Source of the DNA: Kutzneria sp044547355 | GTDB taxonomy: Bacteria > Actinomycetota > Actinomycetes > Mycobacteriales > Pseudonocardiaceae | Direction: 5' to 3' | NCBI RefSeq assembly: GCF_044547355.1 | Contig: NZ_JBIUAG010000006.1 | Span: 62,001-126,000 of the forward strand | DNA: 64,000 nucleotides | Shown here: piece after piece, positions 42,018-50,448 of the stretch | Layout of the letters: every line of letters starts with the position of its first letter | Numbering within the stretch: the first letter of the stretch is position 1 | The notes under the pieces: generated by a model | Databases searched by the model: none | Seen by the model: the letters and a program-made list of their open reading frames with translations, nothing else | Told to the model about the DNA's origin: nothing | Made by a program: the position numbers and the translations under genes

Positions 42018-43841
42018 CTACCTCGCAATCTCGGGCTGCTGCTCGTCGGCCAGGTCGGCCGCGCTCGGGGTGATGGTCTGGATGCGCAGCGCCAGCACCA
42101 GCTCGCGGTAGAGCTCGTCGGCGTCGAACAGCTCGGCGTGGGTGCCCCGCGCGCGGCACCTTCCCTTGTCCATCAACACGATCTGGTCCGCATCGATCAC
42201 TGTGGACAGTCGGTGGGCGATGGTGACCACGGCCCCCTTGGCCGCGATGCGGGAGATGGCCTCCTGCACCGCGGACTCGGTCAGGCCGTCCAGCTGCGCG
42301 GTGGCCTCGTCCAGCAGCAGGATCTCCGGGTCGGTGACCAGGGCCCGGGCCAGCGCGATGCGCTGGCGCTCGCCGCCGGAGACGGCGGTGCCGGACACCT
42401 TGGAGTCCAGGCCTTCCGGCATGGCGCGCACCCGCTCGTCCATCCGCACGGTGCGCAGCGCCGCCCACAAGGCGTCCTCGTCGGCGTCGGGGTGGGTGTA
42501 GCGCAGGTTCTCCCGCATGGTGCCGGGCAGCAGCGGCGCGTCCTGCTCCACGTAGACGATCCGCTTGCGAACGTCCTCGATGGACAGTTGGCTGAACGGC
42601 ACGCCGTCGAGCGTCAGGTCGCCGCCGTCGGGGTGTAAGAACTTCAGCATCAGCGAGAACATCGTGGTCTTGCCCGCGCCCGAGGGCCCCACGATGGCGG
42701 TGTGTCCGGTGCGGGCGATGTCCAGGCTCACGCCGGTCAACACCGGATCGGCGCCGGGGGCGTAGCGGGCGGTGACGTTCTGGAAGGCCAGCACGTGGCT
42801 GCCGTTGGCGCCGGCGGACACCGGGGCGTCGACGGCGGGGGTCTCATCGGGCATCTCGGCCGGCAGCGAGGTCACCTGGCGGATCCGGGCCGCGGCCGCG
42901 AAGCCGGACTGGAGCTGGCTGACCGTGGTGGTCACCGCGGTGACCGGCTCCGAGATCTGGAAGGCGTAAAGCAGGAAGGCGACCAGGGCGCTCACGGTGA
43001 GGTCGCCGGCACCGACCCGCAGCGCGCCCAGCGCGAGCACGACCATGATGGCGAACCGCATGCCGGCGTTGGCCACGGTGATCGTGGTGGCCTCGATCCG
43101 GACCGCGCGCACCGCCTCGTCGCGGGATTCGCCGGCCTCGGCCAGGATCCGCTTGCTCTCGCGGTTCTCGGCCCGGCTGGACTTGACGGTGCGGATCGCC
43201 CGCAGCGCGCCGTCCAGCGAGCCGCCGAGCCGGCCGATGGCGTCCTGGGCCTGTTGCTGCGCCTGGGCCATCCGCGGCGACAGCACCGCGATGGCCACCG
43301 CGACGACGGCGATGACGCCGGCCGTGATCAGCAGCAGCACCCAGTCCAGGGTGGCCATCAGCACCAGGCCGCCGATCAGGGCGATGATGCCGTTGATCAG
43401 GTCGACCACGCTGGTGGATGCGGCCTGGCGCAACAGGGTGGTGTCCGAGGTGACACTGGCCACCAGCTCGCCGCTCGGCCGCTTGGTCAGCTCGCCGACC
43501 TTGGACCGGAACAGCTGGCGGACCATCTTGGTGCGGGCCTCGTAGACGACCTGCTCGGCCATGGTGCCGAGCAGGATCCACTGGAACACCGCGAACACCG
43601 CGCCCAGCACCAGCAGCACCGCGAGCAGGGCCACCGCCATGCCCAGCGCGCTGTTGTCGCCGAGCCCGTCGATCACCCACTTGGTCGCCATCGGGGTGAC
43701 CAGCGAGGTGACCGTCGTGCCGAAGCCGAACAGGAAGCCCAGCAACAGCTTGCGGCGGTGTGGCCGGATGAACGCCAGCAGGTCGTGCAGGTTCTGCCAG
43801 CGCGGGGCCGGTGGACTGGCCGGTGGACTGGGTTGTGCCAT
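42018..43841 (-). CDS. ABC exporter, fused membrane and ATPase domains
   Basis: A 607-residue half-transporter starting at ATG 43841; GAAGGAGA lies 7 nt upstream, preferred over the in-frame ATG at 43877. Six membrane segments (about 30-320) precede the ATPase with Walker A VGPSGAGKTTMFSL, signature VSGGERQRIALARAL, Walker B EILLLDEATAQLD and the switch His in VTIAHRLS. It should work as a homodimer exporting an amphiphilic compound. Upstream is a copy of the TetR operator (43880-43897) and downstream, 4 nt away, the GH20 gene. Export of the cluster's glycoside and self-resistance are inferred. Confidence 0.9.
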   Translation of the reverse strand: MAQPSPPASPPAPRWQNLHDLLAFIRPHRRKLLLGFLFGFGTTVTSLVTPMATKWVIDGLGDNSALGMAVALLAVLLVLGAVFAVFQWILLGTMAEQVVYEARTKMVRQLFRSKVGELTKRPSGELVASVTSDTTLLRQAASTSVVDLINGIIALIGGLVLMATLDWVLLLITAGVIAVVAVAIAVLSPRMAQAQQQAQDAIGRLGGSLDGALRAIRTVKSSRAENRESKRILAEAGESRDEAVRAVRIEATTITVANAGMRFAIMVVLALGALRVGAGDLTVSALVAFLLYAFQISEPVTAVTTTVSQLQSGFAAAARIRQVTSLPAEMPDETPAVDAPVSAGANGSHVLAFQNVTARYAPGADPVLTGVSLDIARTGHTAIVGPSGAGKTTMFSLMLKFLHPDGGDLTLDGVPFSQLSIEDVRKRIVYVEQDAPLLPGTMRENLRYTHPDADEDALWAALRTVRMDERVRAMPEGLDSKVSGTAVSGGERQRIALARALVTDPEILLLDEATAQLDGLTESAVQEAISRIAAKGAVVTIAHRLSTVIDADQIVLMDKGRCRARGTHAELFDADELYRELVLALRIQTITPSAADLADEQQPEIAR

Positions 43842-43879
43842 CTCGGGTTCTCCTTCAGCGAGTGGCGCGGATGCCATAA

Positions 43880-43897
43880 TGGTACATCAATGTCCCA
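43880..43897. promoter_or_regulatory. TetR operator, copy 2 (ABC/GH20 promoter)
   Basis: Identical 18-mer TGGTACATCAATGTCCCA to that at 38559-38576, lying 39 nt upstream of the exporter start. Read on the minus strand, the similarity to the first site continues for several bases beyond the palindrome (ACCATnATGG). Confidence 0.75.
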
Positions 43898-44137
43898 CTT
43901 TTAGGATGCGATGTCCCCATGACGGTGTTCACCTGGTCAGCGGGCCGGTAAGGCGATCACGAGCGCCGGGACCGGGCCGCCGCGGGAAGGCGGGACGACG
44001 CGGGCCGGCACGGTGGAGACAGTTCAACGCGGTGAAGACAGCCCGGCGCGACGCGGGCCGGGGCCGGACGCGAGAGAGCGGCGTGCGGCCGGCCCGGTGC
44101 GAAACGATCACCGGCCACGGCCTGCCCGCCGCCCTCG

Positions 44138-44932
44138 TCACGACCGGGTCCGCACGACCTCCGGGGTCGGGCCGTCGATGCGCTTGTCGGCCGAGGGGCC
44201 GACGTAGCGGTCGAGCAGATCGTCCAGATAGCGCGGCCCGAAGCCGAAGTTGTTCGCGGCCGGCACCAGCTGCCGCATCTTCTCGGTCGAGACGACGGTG
44301 GTGTCCGACGGCCGGTCCACCACCTTCCAGTTGGGCTCGACGCCCAGCCGCGACTCGATGCCGCGCACGATGCGCTCGATCGGCTCCGGCACGCCGGAGG
44401 CCATGTTGACGATCGTGCGCCGGACGTTGTTGGTCAACAGCGTGTCGATGACCTCCACGGCGTGCCGGACGTCGACCAGGTCCCGGTGCGAGTTGCGGAA
44501 CACCGTCACCTCGCCCGACTTCACCATCGACACCAGGAACGGCAGCAGCTGGTGCGGCGGCTGCCAGTCCCCGACCAGGTGGCTCAGCCGCAGCACCAGC
44601 CAGTCCACTCCGGACACCGCGATGGCCGCCTCGATGGCCAGCTTGTGCCGGCCGTAGATGGTCTGCGGAAAAACCGGGCCTTCCTCGGTTCCCGGCGAGT
44701 CCGGGGCACCGTACATGCCGGCCGACGCGGTCGAGAAGTACAGCGCGGTCCGGCCGGTCTCCCGGCAGTCCCGCAGCACCTCGTACACCGCGGCGGCCTC
44801 CCGGTCGAACTCCTCGACCGTGCCGTTCACGGTGCTGGAGACGCCGACCGCGATGGCGGTGACATCCGGGAACCTGTCGCCGAACGCCATCGAGAGATGG
44901 CGTGCAAGAAACCCGTTACCGACAATCTTCAT
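44138..44932 (-). CDS. NDP-hexose 4-ketoreductase (first paralogue)
   Basis: A 264-residue extended-SDR protein starting at ATG 44932. The N-terminal nucleotide motif is degenerate (KIVGNGFLARHL), and the catalytic YxxxK is Y93/K97 in TIYGRHKLA with FSTASAGMYG ahead of it. This is the compact NDP-deoxysugar 4-ketoreductase type (EvaE-like) that fixes the C-4 hydroxyl as the last step before glycosyl transfer. It is paralogous to the gene at 57525 (same motif positions), so two differently configured sugars, or two stereochemical options, may be made. It is divergent to the first glycosyltransferase. Confidence 0.78.
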   Translation of the reverse strand: MKIVGNGFLARHLSMAFGDRFPDVTAIAVGVSSTVNGTVEEFDREAAAVYEVLRDCRETGRTALYFSTASAGMYGAPDSPGTEEGPVFPQTIYGRHKLAIEAAIAVSGVDWLVLRLSHLVGDWQPPHQLLPFLVSMVKSGEVTVFRNSHRDLVDVRHAVEVIDTLLTNNVRRTIVNMASGVPEPIERIVRGIESRLGVEPNWKVVDRPSDTTVVSTEKMRQLVPAANNFGFGPRYLDDLLDRYVGPSADKRIDGPTPEVVRTRS

Positions 44933-45189
44933 GCGCGCTCCGCTCCCTGGCATGTGGGTAAACGCGGACGACATGGTTGCCACGCGCGTTGCCGAACCCC
45001 ACTGGGGTAACAGGACTGATGTAGGAACCTCCCTACAGTCACCGCGGGCCCGGTTCGCCCCGGCCAGGGGCACATCTAGCGATTTCCTCAGTCACCGGCC
45101 GACGGCTCTCGGCTCGTGGTTCGCGCGCTGCCAGCATCGGGCCACCGAAACGACAAGACCGCCCGAGCTGCCGAGGGATCGAAGCCCCG

Positions 45190-46395
45190 ATGAACCCCAA
45201 ACACCTGGCCCTGTTCGGGCTCACGCTGTACGGGCACGTCAAGCCCACGCTGGGGCTGGTCGCCGAGCTCGTGCGGCGCGGTCACCGGGTCACCTACTTC
45301 GTGGGCGAGCAGTACGCCGACCTGGTGGCCGAGACCGGCGCGACGGTGGTCGCCCACAAGTCCGGCCTTGACCAGTACCCGATGCCGCTGAGCGCCCGGG
45401 ACTCCGTGCTGGCCCTGACCGAGGAGAGCTTCACCCCGCTGCCGGCCGCGATGGCGCTGCTGGCGCAGGACCCGCCGGACCTGATCGGCTACGACGTGCT
45501 GGTCTCCGACACCGCCCGGATCTGCGCCCGCCGGTTCGGCGTGCCGCTGGTGCCGCTCTACGCCGGTTTCGCCGGCAGCGACACGGTTCCGATCGACCGG
45601 CTGACCGAGGCGGCGCGGCCGGACGAGGCCGAGCCGGACATGGCCGACTTCCTGTCGCTTGGCCGTCGCATCGACGAGCTGATCGAGCAGGCCGGCGCGG
45701 CCGACCTGGTCGTCGAGCACGACGCGCCGGCGCCGGGCGACGGCGCGCTCAGCGTCGCCTTCGTGCCGAAGGCCTTCCAGTTCCGGGCCGAGGAGTTCGA
45801 CGACTCGGTCGTGTTCGCCGGCCCCTGTTTCCGGGACAGCGAGTTCACCGGGACCTGGACGCCGGTCGACGACCGGCCGGTGGTGCTGATCTCGTTGGGC
45901 ACCACCACGAACAAGCGGCCGGAGGTGCTACGGCTGCTGATCAAGGCGGTCGGCGACCTGCCGTGGCGGGTGGTGATGACCATCGGCCGGGACGGCGACC
46001 CGAGCGCGCTCGAGCCTCTTCCGTCCACTGTGGAGGTTCACCGCTGGCTGGACCAGCACTCGGTGCTGCGCCACGCCAGCCTGTTCATCAACCAGGGCGG
46101 CGTGGGCAGCATCATGCAGAGCCTGCACTGGGGCGTGCCGCTGCTCGTGGTGACCGGAGAAGACGACACCGAGATCGCCGGCCACCAGGTGGTCGGGCTC
46201 GGGGTGGGCCGCCAGATCCTGGACCGGGATCTGACGGCGGAAGCGGTGCGGGACGAGGCACTTGCCGTGCTGGCGGACTCCTCGATCGCGGCGAACGCGC
46301 GCGCGATGAGCGAGCACGTGCGTCTGCCGGGAGCCGTCGAGGCCGCCGACCGCATGGAAGCACTGATCAACCAACAGGAGGTAGCACGGCGATGA
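45190..46395 (+). CDS. MGT-family (OleD/OleI-type) glycosyltransferase, first
   Basis: A 401-residue GT-B enzyme of the macrolide glycosyltransferase family: N-terminal ALFGLTLYGHVKPTLGLVAE and C-terminal donor site DQHSVLRHASLFINQGGVGS. This group includes OleD and OleI, which add a UDP-sugar to a free hydroxyl of macrolides and inactivate them. The donor motif has Asn-Gln-Gly-Gly where His-x-Gly-Gly is common (INQGG), so the usual donor-binding His is missing. Its stop overlaps the aminotransferase start (ATGA). It may build the product's sugar chain or do protective glycosylation. Confidence 0.87.
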   Translation: MNPKHLALFGLTLYGHVKPTLGLVAELVRRGHRVTYFVGEQYADLVAETGATVVAHKSGLDQYPMPLSARDSVLALTEESFTPLPAAMALLAQDPPDLIGYDVLVSDTARICARRFGVPLVPLYAGFAGSDTVPIDRLTEAARPDEAEPDMADFLSLGRRIDELIEQAGAADLVVEHDAPAPGDGALSVAFVPKAFQFRAEEFDDSVVFAGPCFRDSEFTGTWTPVDDRPVVLISLGTTTNKRPEVLRLLIKAVGDLPWRVVMTIGRDGDPSALEPLPSTVEVHRWLDQHSVLRHASLFINQGGVGSIMQSLHWGVPLLVVTGEDDTEIAGHQVVGLGVGRQILDRDLTAEAVRDEALAVLADSSIAANARAMSEHVRLPGAVEAADRMEALINQQEVARR

Positions 46396-47501
46396 CCACC
46401 CTCGTCTGGGATTACAAGCAGGAGTACGAGAACGAGCGTGACGACATCCTGGACGCGGTGGACACCGTCTTCCGCTCCGGCCAGCTCGTGTTCGGCCCCA
46501 GCGTGCAGGGCTTCGAGGAGGAGTACGCCGCCTACCACGGCGTGAAGCACTGCGTCAGCAACGACAACGGCACCAACGCCATCGTGCTCGGCCTGCGCGC
46601 CATCGGCGTCAAGCCGGGCGACGAGGTGATCACGGTGTCCAACACCGCGGCCCCCACCGTGATCGCCATCGACCAGATCGGCGCGATCCCGGTGTTCGTC
46701 GACATCAACCCCGACGACTACCTGATGAACACCGACCTCGTCGAGGCGGCCATCACCGAGCGCACCACCTGCATCGTGCCGGTGCACCTGTACGGCCAGT
46801 GCGTGAACCTGGAGCCGCTGAAGGCGTTGGCGGCCAAGCACAACCTGACGATCTTCGAGGACTGCGCCCAGTCGCACGGCGCCAGGCAGAACGGCGTGCT
46901 GGCCGGCACCACCGGCAAGGCGGCGGCGTTCTCCTTCTATCCCACCAAGGTGCTGGGCGCCTACGGCGACGGCGGCGCGACCATCACCAACGACGACGAG
47001 GTCGCCGCCAGCCTGCGCCGGATCCGCTACTACGGCATGGAGAAGCAGTACTACGTCGTCGAGACCCCCGGCCACAACAGCCGGCTCGACGCGGTGCACG
47101 CGGAGATCCTGCGCCGCAAGCTGACCCGCTTCGACGGCTACCTGGCCGCCCGCCGCGCGGTGGCCGACCGCTACTACGAGGGGCTGGCCGACACCGACCT
47201 GGTGCTGCCGAAGATCACCGAGGGCAACGACCACGTCTACTACCTCTACGTGGTCCGCCACCCCAAGCGCGAGCAGATCCTGGAGCGCCTGCTGGGCTAC
47301 GACATCCAGCTCAACGTCAGCTACCGCTGGCCGTGCCACACCATGACCGGCTTCGCCAAGCTGGGCTACGAGAAGGGCTCGCTGCCGGTCACCGAGAAGC
47401 TGGCCGACGAGATCTTCTCGCTGCCGATGTACGCCTCGCTGGACGAGGGCACCCAGGACAAGGTCATCAGCGCCCTGCGCGAGGTCCTGCGCACCCTCTG
47501 A
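46392..47501 (+). CDS. NDP-3-keto-deoxyhexose 3-aminotransferase (DegT/DnrJ/EryC1 family)
   Basis: A 369-residue PLP enzyme starting at ATG 46392. The Schiff-base lysine is Lys186 in SFYPTKVLGAYGDGG; FEDCAQSHGA holds the PLP-binding Asp. This is the sugar aminotransferase family (EvaB, DesV, TylB), installing an amino group at C-3 (or C-4) of an NDP-4-keto- or 3-keto-deoxyhexose. With the neighbouring 2,3-dehydratase and C-methyltransferase it fits the EvaB step of vancosamine-type sugars. It is translationally coupled to the upstream glycosyltransferase and followed by a strong hairpin. Confidence 0.88.
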   Translation: MTTLVWDYKQEYENERDDILDAVDTVFRSGQLVFGPSVQGFEEEYAAYHGVKHCVSNDNGTNAIVLGLRAIGVKPGDEVITVSNTAAPTVIAIDQIGAIPVFVDINPDDYLMNTDLVEAAITERTTCIVPVHLYGQCVNLEPLKALAAKHNLTIFEDCAQSHGARQNGVLAGTTGKAAAFSFYPTKVLGAYGDGGATITNDDEVAASLRRIRYYGMEKQYYVVETPGHNSRLDAVHAEILRRKLTRFDGYLAARRAVADRYYEGLADTDLVLPKITEGNDHVYYLYVVRHPKREQILERLLGYDIQLNVSYRWPCHTMTGFAKLGYEKGSLPVTEKLADEIFSLPMYASLDEGTQDKVISALREVLRTL

Positions 47502-47516
47502 CCGGTCGACCCCGCC

Positions 47517-47550
47517 GAGGTCGGCCCGACCGGTGTGTCGGGCCGACCTC
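47517..47550 (+). terminator. Perfect 14-bp hairpin between aminotransferase and glycosyltransferase
   Basis: GAGGTCGGCCCGAC pairs exactly with GTCGGGCCGACCTC around a 6-base loop and is followed by TTTCT. The next gene's GTG is only 24 bases further, leaving no room for a separate promoter. It therefore acts as attenuator or processing/stability element rather than a simple end. Confidence 0.75.
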
Positions 47551-47573
47551 TTTCTCGTGTAAGGAGGAACGGC

Positions 47574-48821
47574 GTGCGGGTTCTGTTCGTCGTGCTGTCG
47601 GAGAACTCCCACCTGTACGTGCAGGTCCCGCTGGCGTGGGCGATGACCACGGCGGGACACGAGGTCCGGGTCGCCAGCAACCCCGGCATGGGGACGGCGA
47701 TCAGCCGGACCGGGCTGACCGCGGTCGGCGTCGGCCAGGACCACGACCTGGCCGACACGGTGCGCCGGCTGCAGCGCGAAGGCGTGTTCGACACCGAGAT
47801 GTCCAACTGGTCGCGGGCGCTGCCGCACCAGACCGACTGGGACGAGGCACTGTCCAAATGGGACGCCATGCGGATGGCGTGGGACATCTACTCCAGCGAG
47901 GGCTTCGTCGCCGACCTGGTCGACTACTGCCGCGACTGGCGGCCGGACCTGATCGTCTGGGACCAGCTGAGCATCGCCGGCGCGATCGCCGGCCACGTGC
48001 TGGGCATCCCGCACACCCGGCTGGTGTGGGCGGTTGACGTCTACGACACCATGCGGACCACTTTCCTGACGCTGCAAGGGGAAAGCCCGGACCGGGCCGA
48101 CATCGACCCGCTGCGGGACTGGCTGGCCCAGGCCGTCGGCCGCTACGGGCGCGAGTACCACGAGGAGCTGGTCACCGGGCAGTGGAGCACCGACCTGGTG
48201 CCGGCCAGCCTGCAACTTCCCCTGGCCTCGCACCGGGAAGCGGTGCGGTTCACGCCCTTCCACGGCCCGTCGATCGCCCCGGCCTGGGCGGCGCGCCGGC
48301 CCGAGCGGCCCCGGGTGCTGCTCACCACCGGCCTGTCCTACCGCGGCGACTCGCTGTACCTGCCGGTGCGGGACATCATGGCCGCCCTTGGCGATCTCGA
48401 CGCGGAGATCATCGCCACGCTGGACCCGAACGAGGTCGACCCGTCGAGCGTGCCCTCGAACACCAGGCTGGTCGGCTTCGTGCCGCTCAACGCCGTGCTG
48501 CCCGAGTGTTCGGCGGTCATCCACCACGTCGGCACCGGCACCCGGATGACCTCGGCGCTGCACGGCGTGCCGCAGTACATGCTGCCCAACAAGGACAGCG
48601 ACCTGTTCGCGTTCGCGGAGGCGATGGAGAGCGTCAAGGCCGGGCTCTACACCCACTCCACCACCGCGACCGCCGAGCAGATCCGGGACGGCGTGCACCG
48701 GCTGCTGACCGAGCCGGCCTTCGCCGACGGCGCGGGTCGGCTGCGGCAGGAGATGCTGGACACGCCCAGCCCCAACGACTCCGTGCTCACGCTGCTGCGG
48801 CTGGCCGAGCAACACCGCTGA
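47574..48821 (+). CDS. DesVII/EryCIII-type deoxyaminosugar glycosyltransferase
   Basis: A 415-residue GT-B enzyme starting at GTG 47574 behind AAGGAGG. The N-terminus (VLFVVLSENSHLYVQVPLAW) and LIVWDQLSIAGAIAGHVLGI are typical of the activator-dependent group that attaches TDP-deoxyaminosugars to macrolides. The donor loop reads VIHHVGTGTRMTSALHG, with His-Val where His-Gly-Gly is usual. These enzymes normally need a P450-like helper protein (DesVIII/EryCII) encoded next door; none is present nearby. It is the best candidate to transfer the vancosamine-like sugar. Confidence 0.87.
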   Translation: MRVLFVVLSENSHLYVQVPLAWAMTTAGHEVRVASNPGMGTAISRTGLTAVGVGQDHDLADTVRRLQREGVFDTEMSNWSRALPHQTDWDEALSKWDAMRMAWDIYSSEGFVADLVDYCRDWRPDLIVWDQLSIAGAIAGHVLGIPHTRLVWAVDVYDTMRTTFLTLQGESPDRADIDPLRDWLAQAVGRYGREYHEELVTGQWSTDLVPASLQLPLASHREAVRFTPFHGPSIAPAWAARRPERPRVLLTTGLSYRGDSLYLPVRDIMAALGDLDAEIIATLDPNEVDPSSVPSNTRLVGFVPLNAVLPECSAVIHHVGTGTRMTSALHGVPQYMLPNKDSDLFAFAEAMESVKAGLYTHSTTATAEQIRDGVHRLLTEPAFADGAGRLRQEMLDTPSPNDSVLTLLRLAEQHR

Positions 48822-48830
48822 GCCACAACA

Positions 48831-48866
48831 CAAAGGTGCCGCCCCGGCATGGGGGCGGCACCTTTG
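48831..48866. terminator. Bidirectional terminator hairpin
   Basis: CAAAGGTGCCGCCCC and its near-exact complement form a 15-bp stem between the convergent glycosyltransferase and 2,3-dehydratase genes, leading into CCTTTGTCGT on the plus strand. Confidence 0.85.
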
Positions 48867-48878
48867 TCGTGGGGAGAC

Positions 48879-50342
48879 TCAGGCGAAGACGGCCTGCTTG
48901 CTCAACAGGCTGTGCAGGCAGGCGATCAGGCTGCGGGCCTGGATGTTGACGTAGTGGCTGTGCCGCAACAGCTCTCCCAGCTGCGACAGCGTCATCCACC
49001 GGTAGTCGGGGTACTGCTGGACCGGCACGTCGCGGTCGGTCTCGACGACCAGGTACCGGTTGCGGGCGTGGTAGAACCGGCCCCCCTCCTCGGACAGCAC
49101 CGTGTCGTAACGGATCTGGTCCGGGCCGGCGGCCTGCACCTCGTCCAGGAACGGCGGCCGGGCGGCCGGCGTGAGGTGGTCGTAGTTCTCCGGGGTGCAC
49201 TGCACCGTCGGGCCCAGCTCGATCACGTCCAGGTAGCCGGCCTCGACCCGGGCGTGCATGAGGACGTGCAGCACGCCGTCGATCCGCTTGACCAGCACGG
49301 CGACCAGCCCGACGCCCAGCGGCTCGATCATCGGCTGCATCCACTGCCCGACCTCGCGGCCGCCGGCCCGCACGTCCACCCCGATGACCCGGAAGAACGC
49401 GCCGGTCTCGTGCCAGATGGCCTCCTGGTTGCGCCGCCAGTTGCGGACCTGGTCCAGCGGGATCATGGCCGCCTGCACGTCGTCGTACTGGGTGCGCACG
49501 TCGGTGATCCAGGCCAGGATGTCGCCCATGCTGTGCCGGCTGCCCCGGCCGCCCGCGCAGGAGCGGATCAGCGCGGCCCGGAAGTCGTCGGCGCCGGCGG
49601 CGGCCCCGGTCGGCTGCGCGCCGGCGAAAGGCAGGCAGGCCAACACGGTCCGGGCGTCCATGTTGATCAGGTCCTCGACCTGGAGCAGCTCGTGCACCTG
49701 GCCGATGGTCAGCCACACGAAGCCCTCGAGCACCTCGACCGGCTCGAACACCTCGATGATCATGTTGCGGTTGCGCTTGCGGTGGAACCACGCGCCCTGC
49801 TCGGACTGCCGAACGTCGGCGATCATCCGATGTGGACGGTCGCGGTCCCGGAAGTACTCGATGTAGGGCACGGTCTTGCCCTTGTGCACCCCGGTGTAGT
49901 TGCTGCGGGTGGCCTGCACGGTCGGCGAGAGCTGCACCCCGTTGGCGTTGCCCGGCTCGACCTTGGCCTGCATCAGGCAGTGCAGCACCCCGTCGAACTC
50001 CGTGACCAGGATGCCCAGGATGCCGACCTCGGGCTGGTTGATGATCGGCTGGGTCCAGGCCGGCACCGCCGCGCCGGGCAGCCGCACCTGAAGGCCCTGC
50101 ACGGTGAAGAACTTGCCGCTGTGGTGGCCGATGTTGCCGGTGGCCGGGTCGGTCCGCCAGCCGGCCAGGTCCTCCAGCGGCACCCGGGCGACGTCGGTGT
50201 AGTTCTGCTTGCCGCACTCGTCGTACCACTGGTCGAACTCGGCGAGCCCCCCGACCGACTGCGCCGACTCGACGGTTCGGACGTGCATCTCAGGATCGCT
50301 CGCCGATCCGCTCAACCCTGGAGCCATGGCGCCATCCGTCAT
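48879..50342 (-). CDS. NDP-hexose 2,3-dehydratase
   Basis: A 487-residue enzyme starting at ATG 50342 (GAGGAG 7 nt upstream). It is built of two similar halves of about 220 residues, each with a GILGILVTEFDGVLHCLMQA / GLVAVLVKRIDGVLHVLMHA strand, AKVEPG / ARVEAG, and a SPTVQAT / GPTVQCT motif. This internal duplication is diagnostic of the EvaA/TylCVI/OleV/EryBVI family, which removes the C-2 hydroxyl of TDP-4-keto-6-deoxyglucose to start 2,6-dideoxysugar synthesis. It defines the pathway as making 2-deoxy sugars. Confidence 0.92.
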   Translation of the reverse strand: MTDGAMAPGLSGSASDPEMHVRTVESAQSVGGLAEFDQWYDECGKQNYTDVARVPLEDLAGWRTDPATGNIGHHSGKFFTVQGLQVRLPGAAVPAWTQPIINQPEVGILGILVTEFDGVLHCLMQAKVEPGNANGVQLSPTVQATRSNYTGVHKGKTVPYIEYFRDRDRPHRMIADVRQSEQGAWFHRKRNRNMIIEVFEPVEVLEGFVWLTIGQVHELLQVEDLINMDARTVLACLPFAGAQPTGAAAGADDFRAALIRSCAGGRGSRHSMGDILAWITDVRTQYDDVQAAMIPLDQVRNWRRNQEAIWHETGAFFRVIGVDVRAGGREVGQWMQPMIEPLGVGLVAVLVKRIDGVLHVLMHARVEAGYLDVIELGPTVQCTPENYDHLTPAARPPFLDEVQAAGPDQIRYDTVLSEEGGRFYHARNRYLVVETDRDVPVQQYPDYRWMTLSQLGELLRHSHYVNIQARSLIACLHSLLSKQAVFA

Positions 50343-50448
50343 GGGAGACTCCTCTTGCGGTGGGATCTGATCGCGGCCACGGTAGGCAGCGCCGCGGTGT
50401 CCACAGCGGATCGGCCGGCCGGTTCTGGTGGTACCACCAGAACATCGG

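Noticed and set aside
43898..44137. Small genes between the ABC promoter and the 4-ketoreductase end
   Set aside because: Only short Arg/Gly-rich frames without ribosome sites; treated as non-coding.
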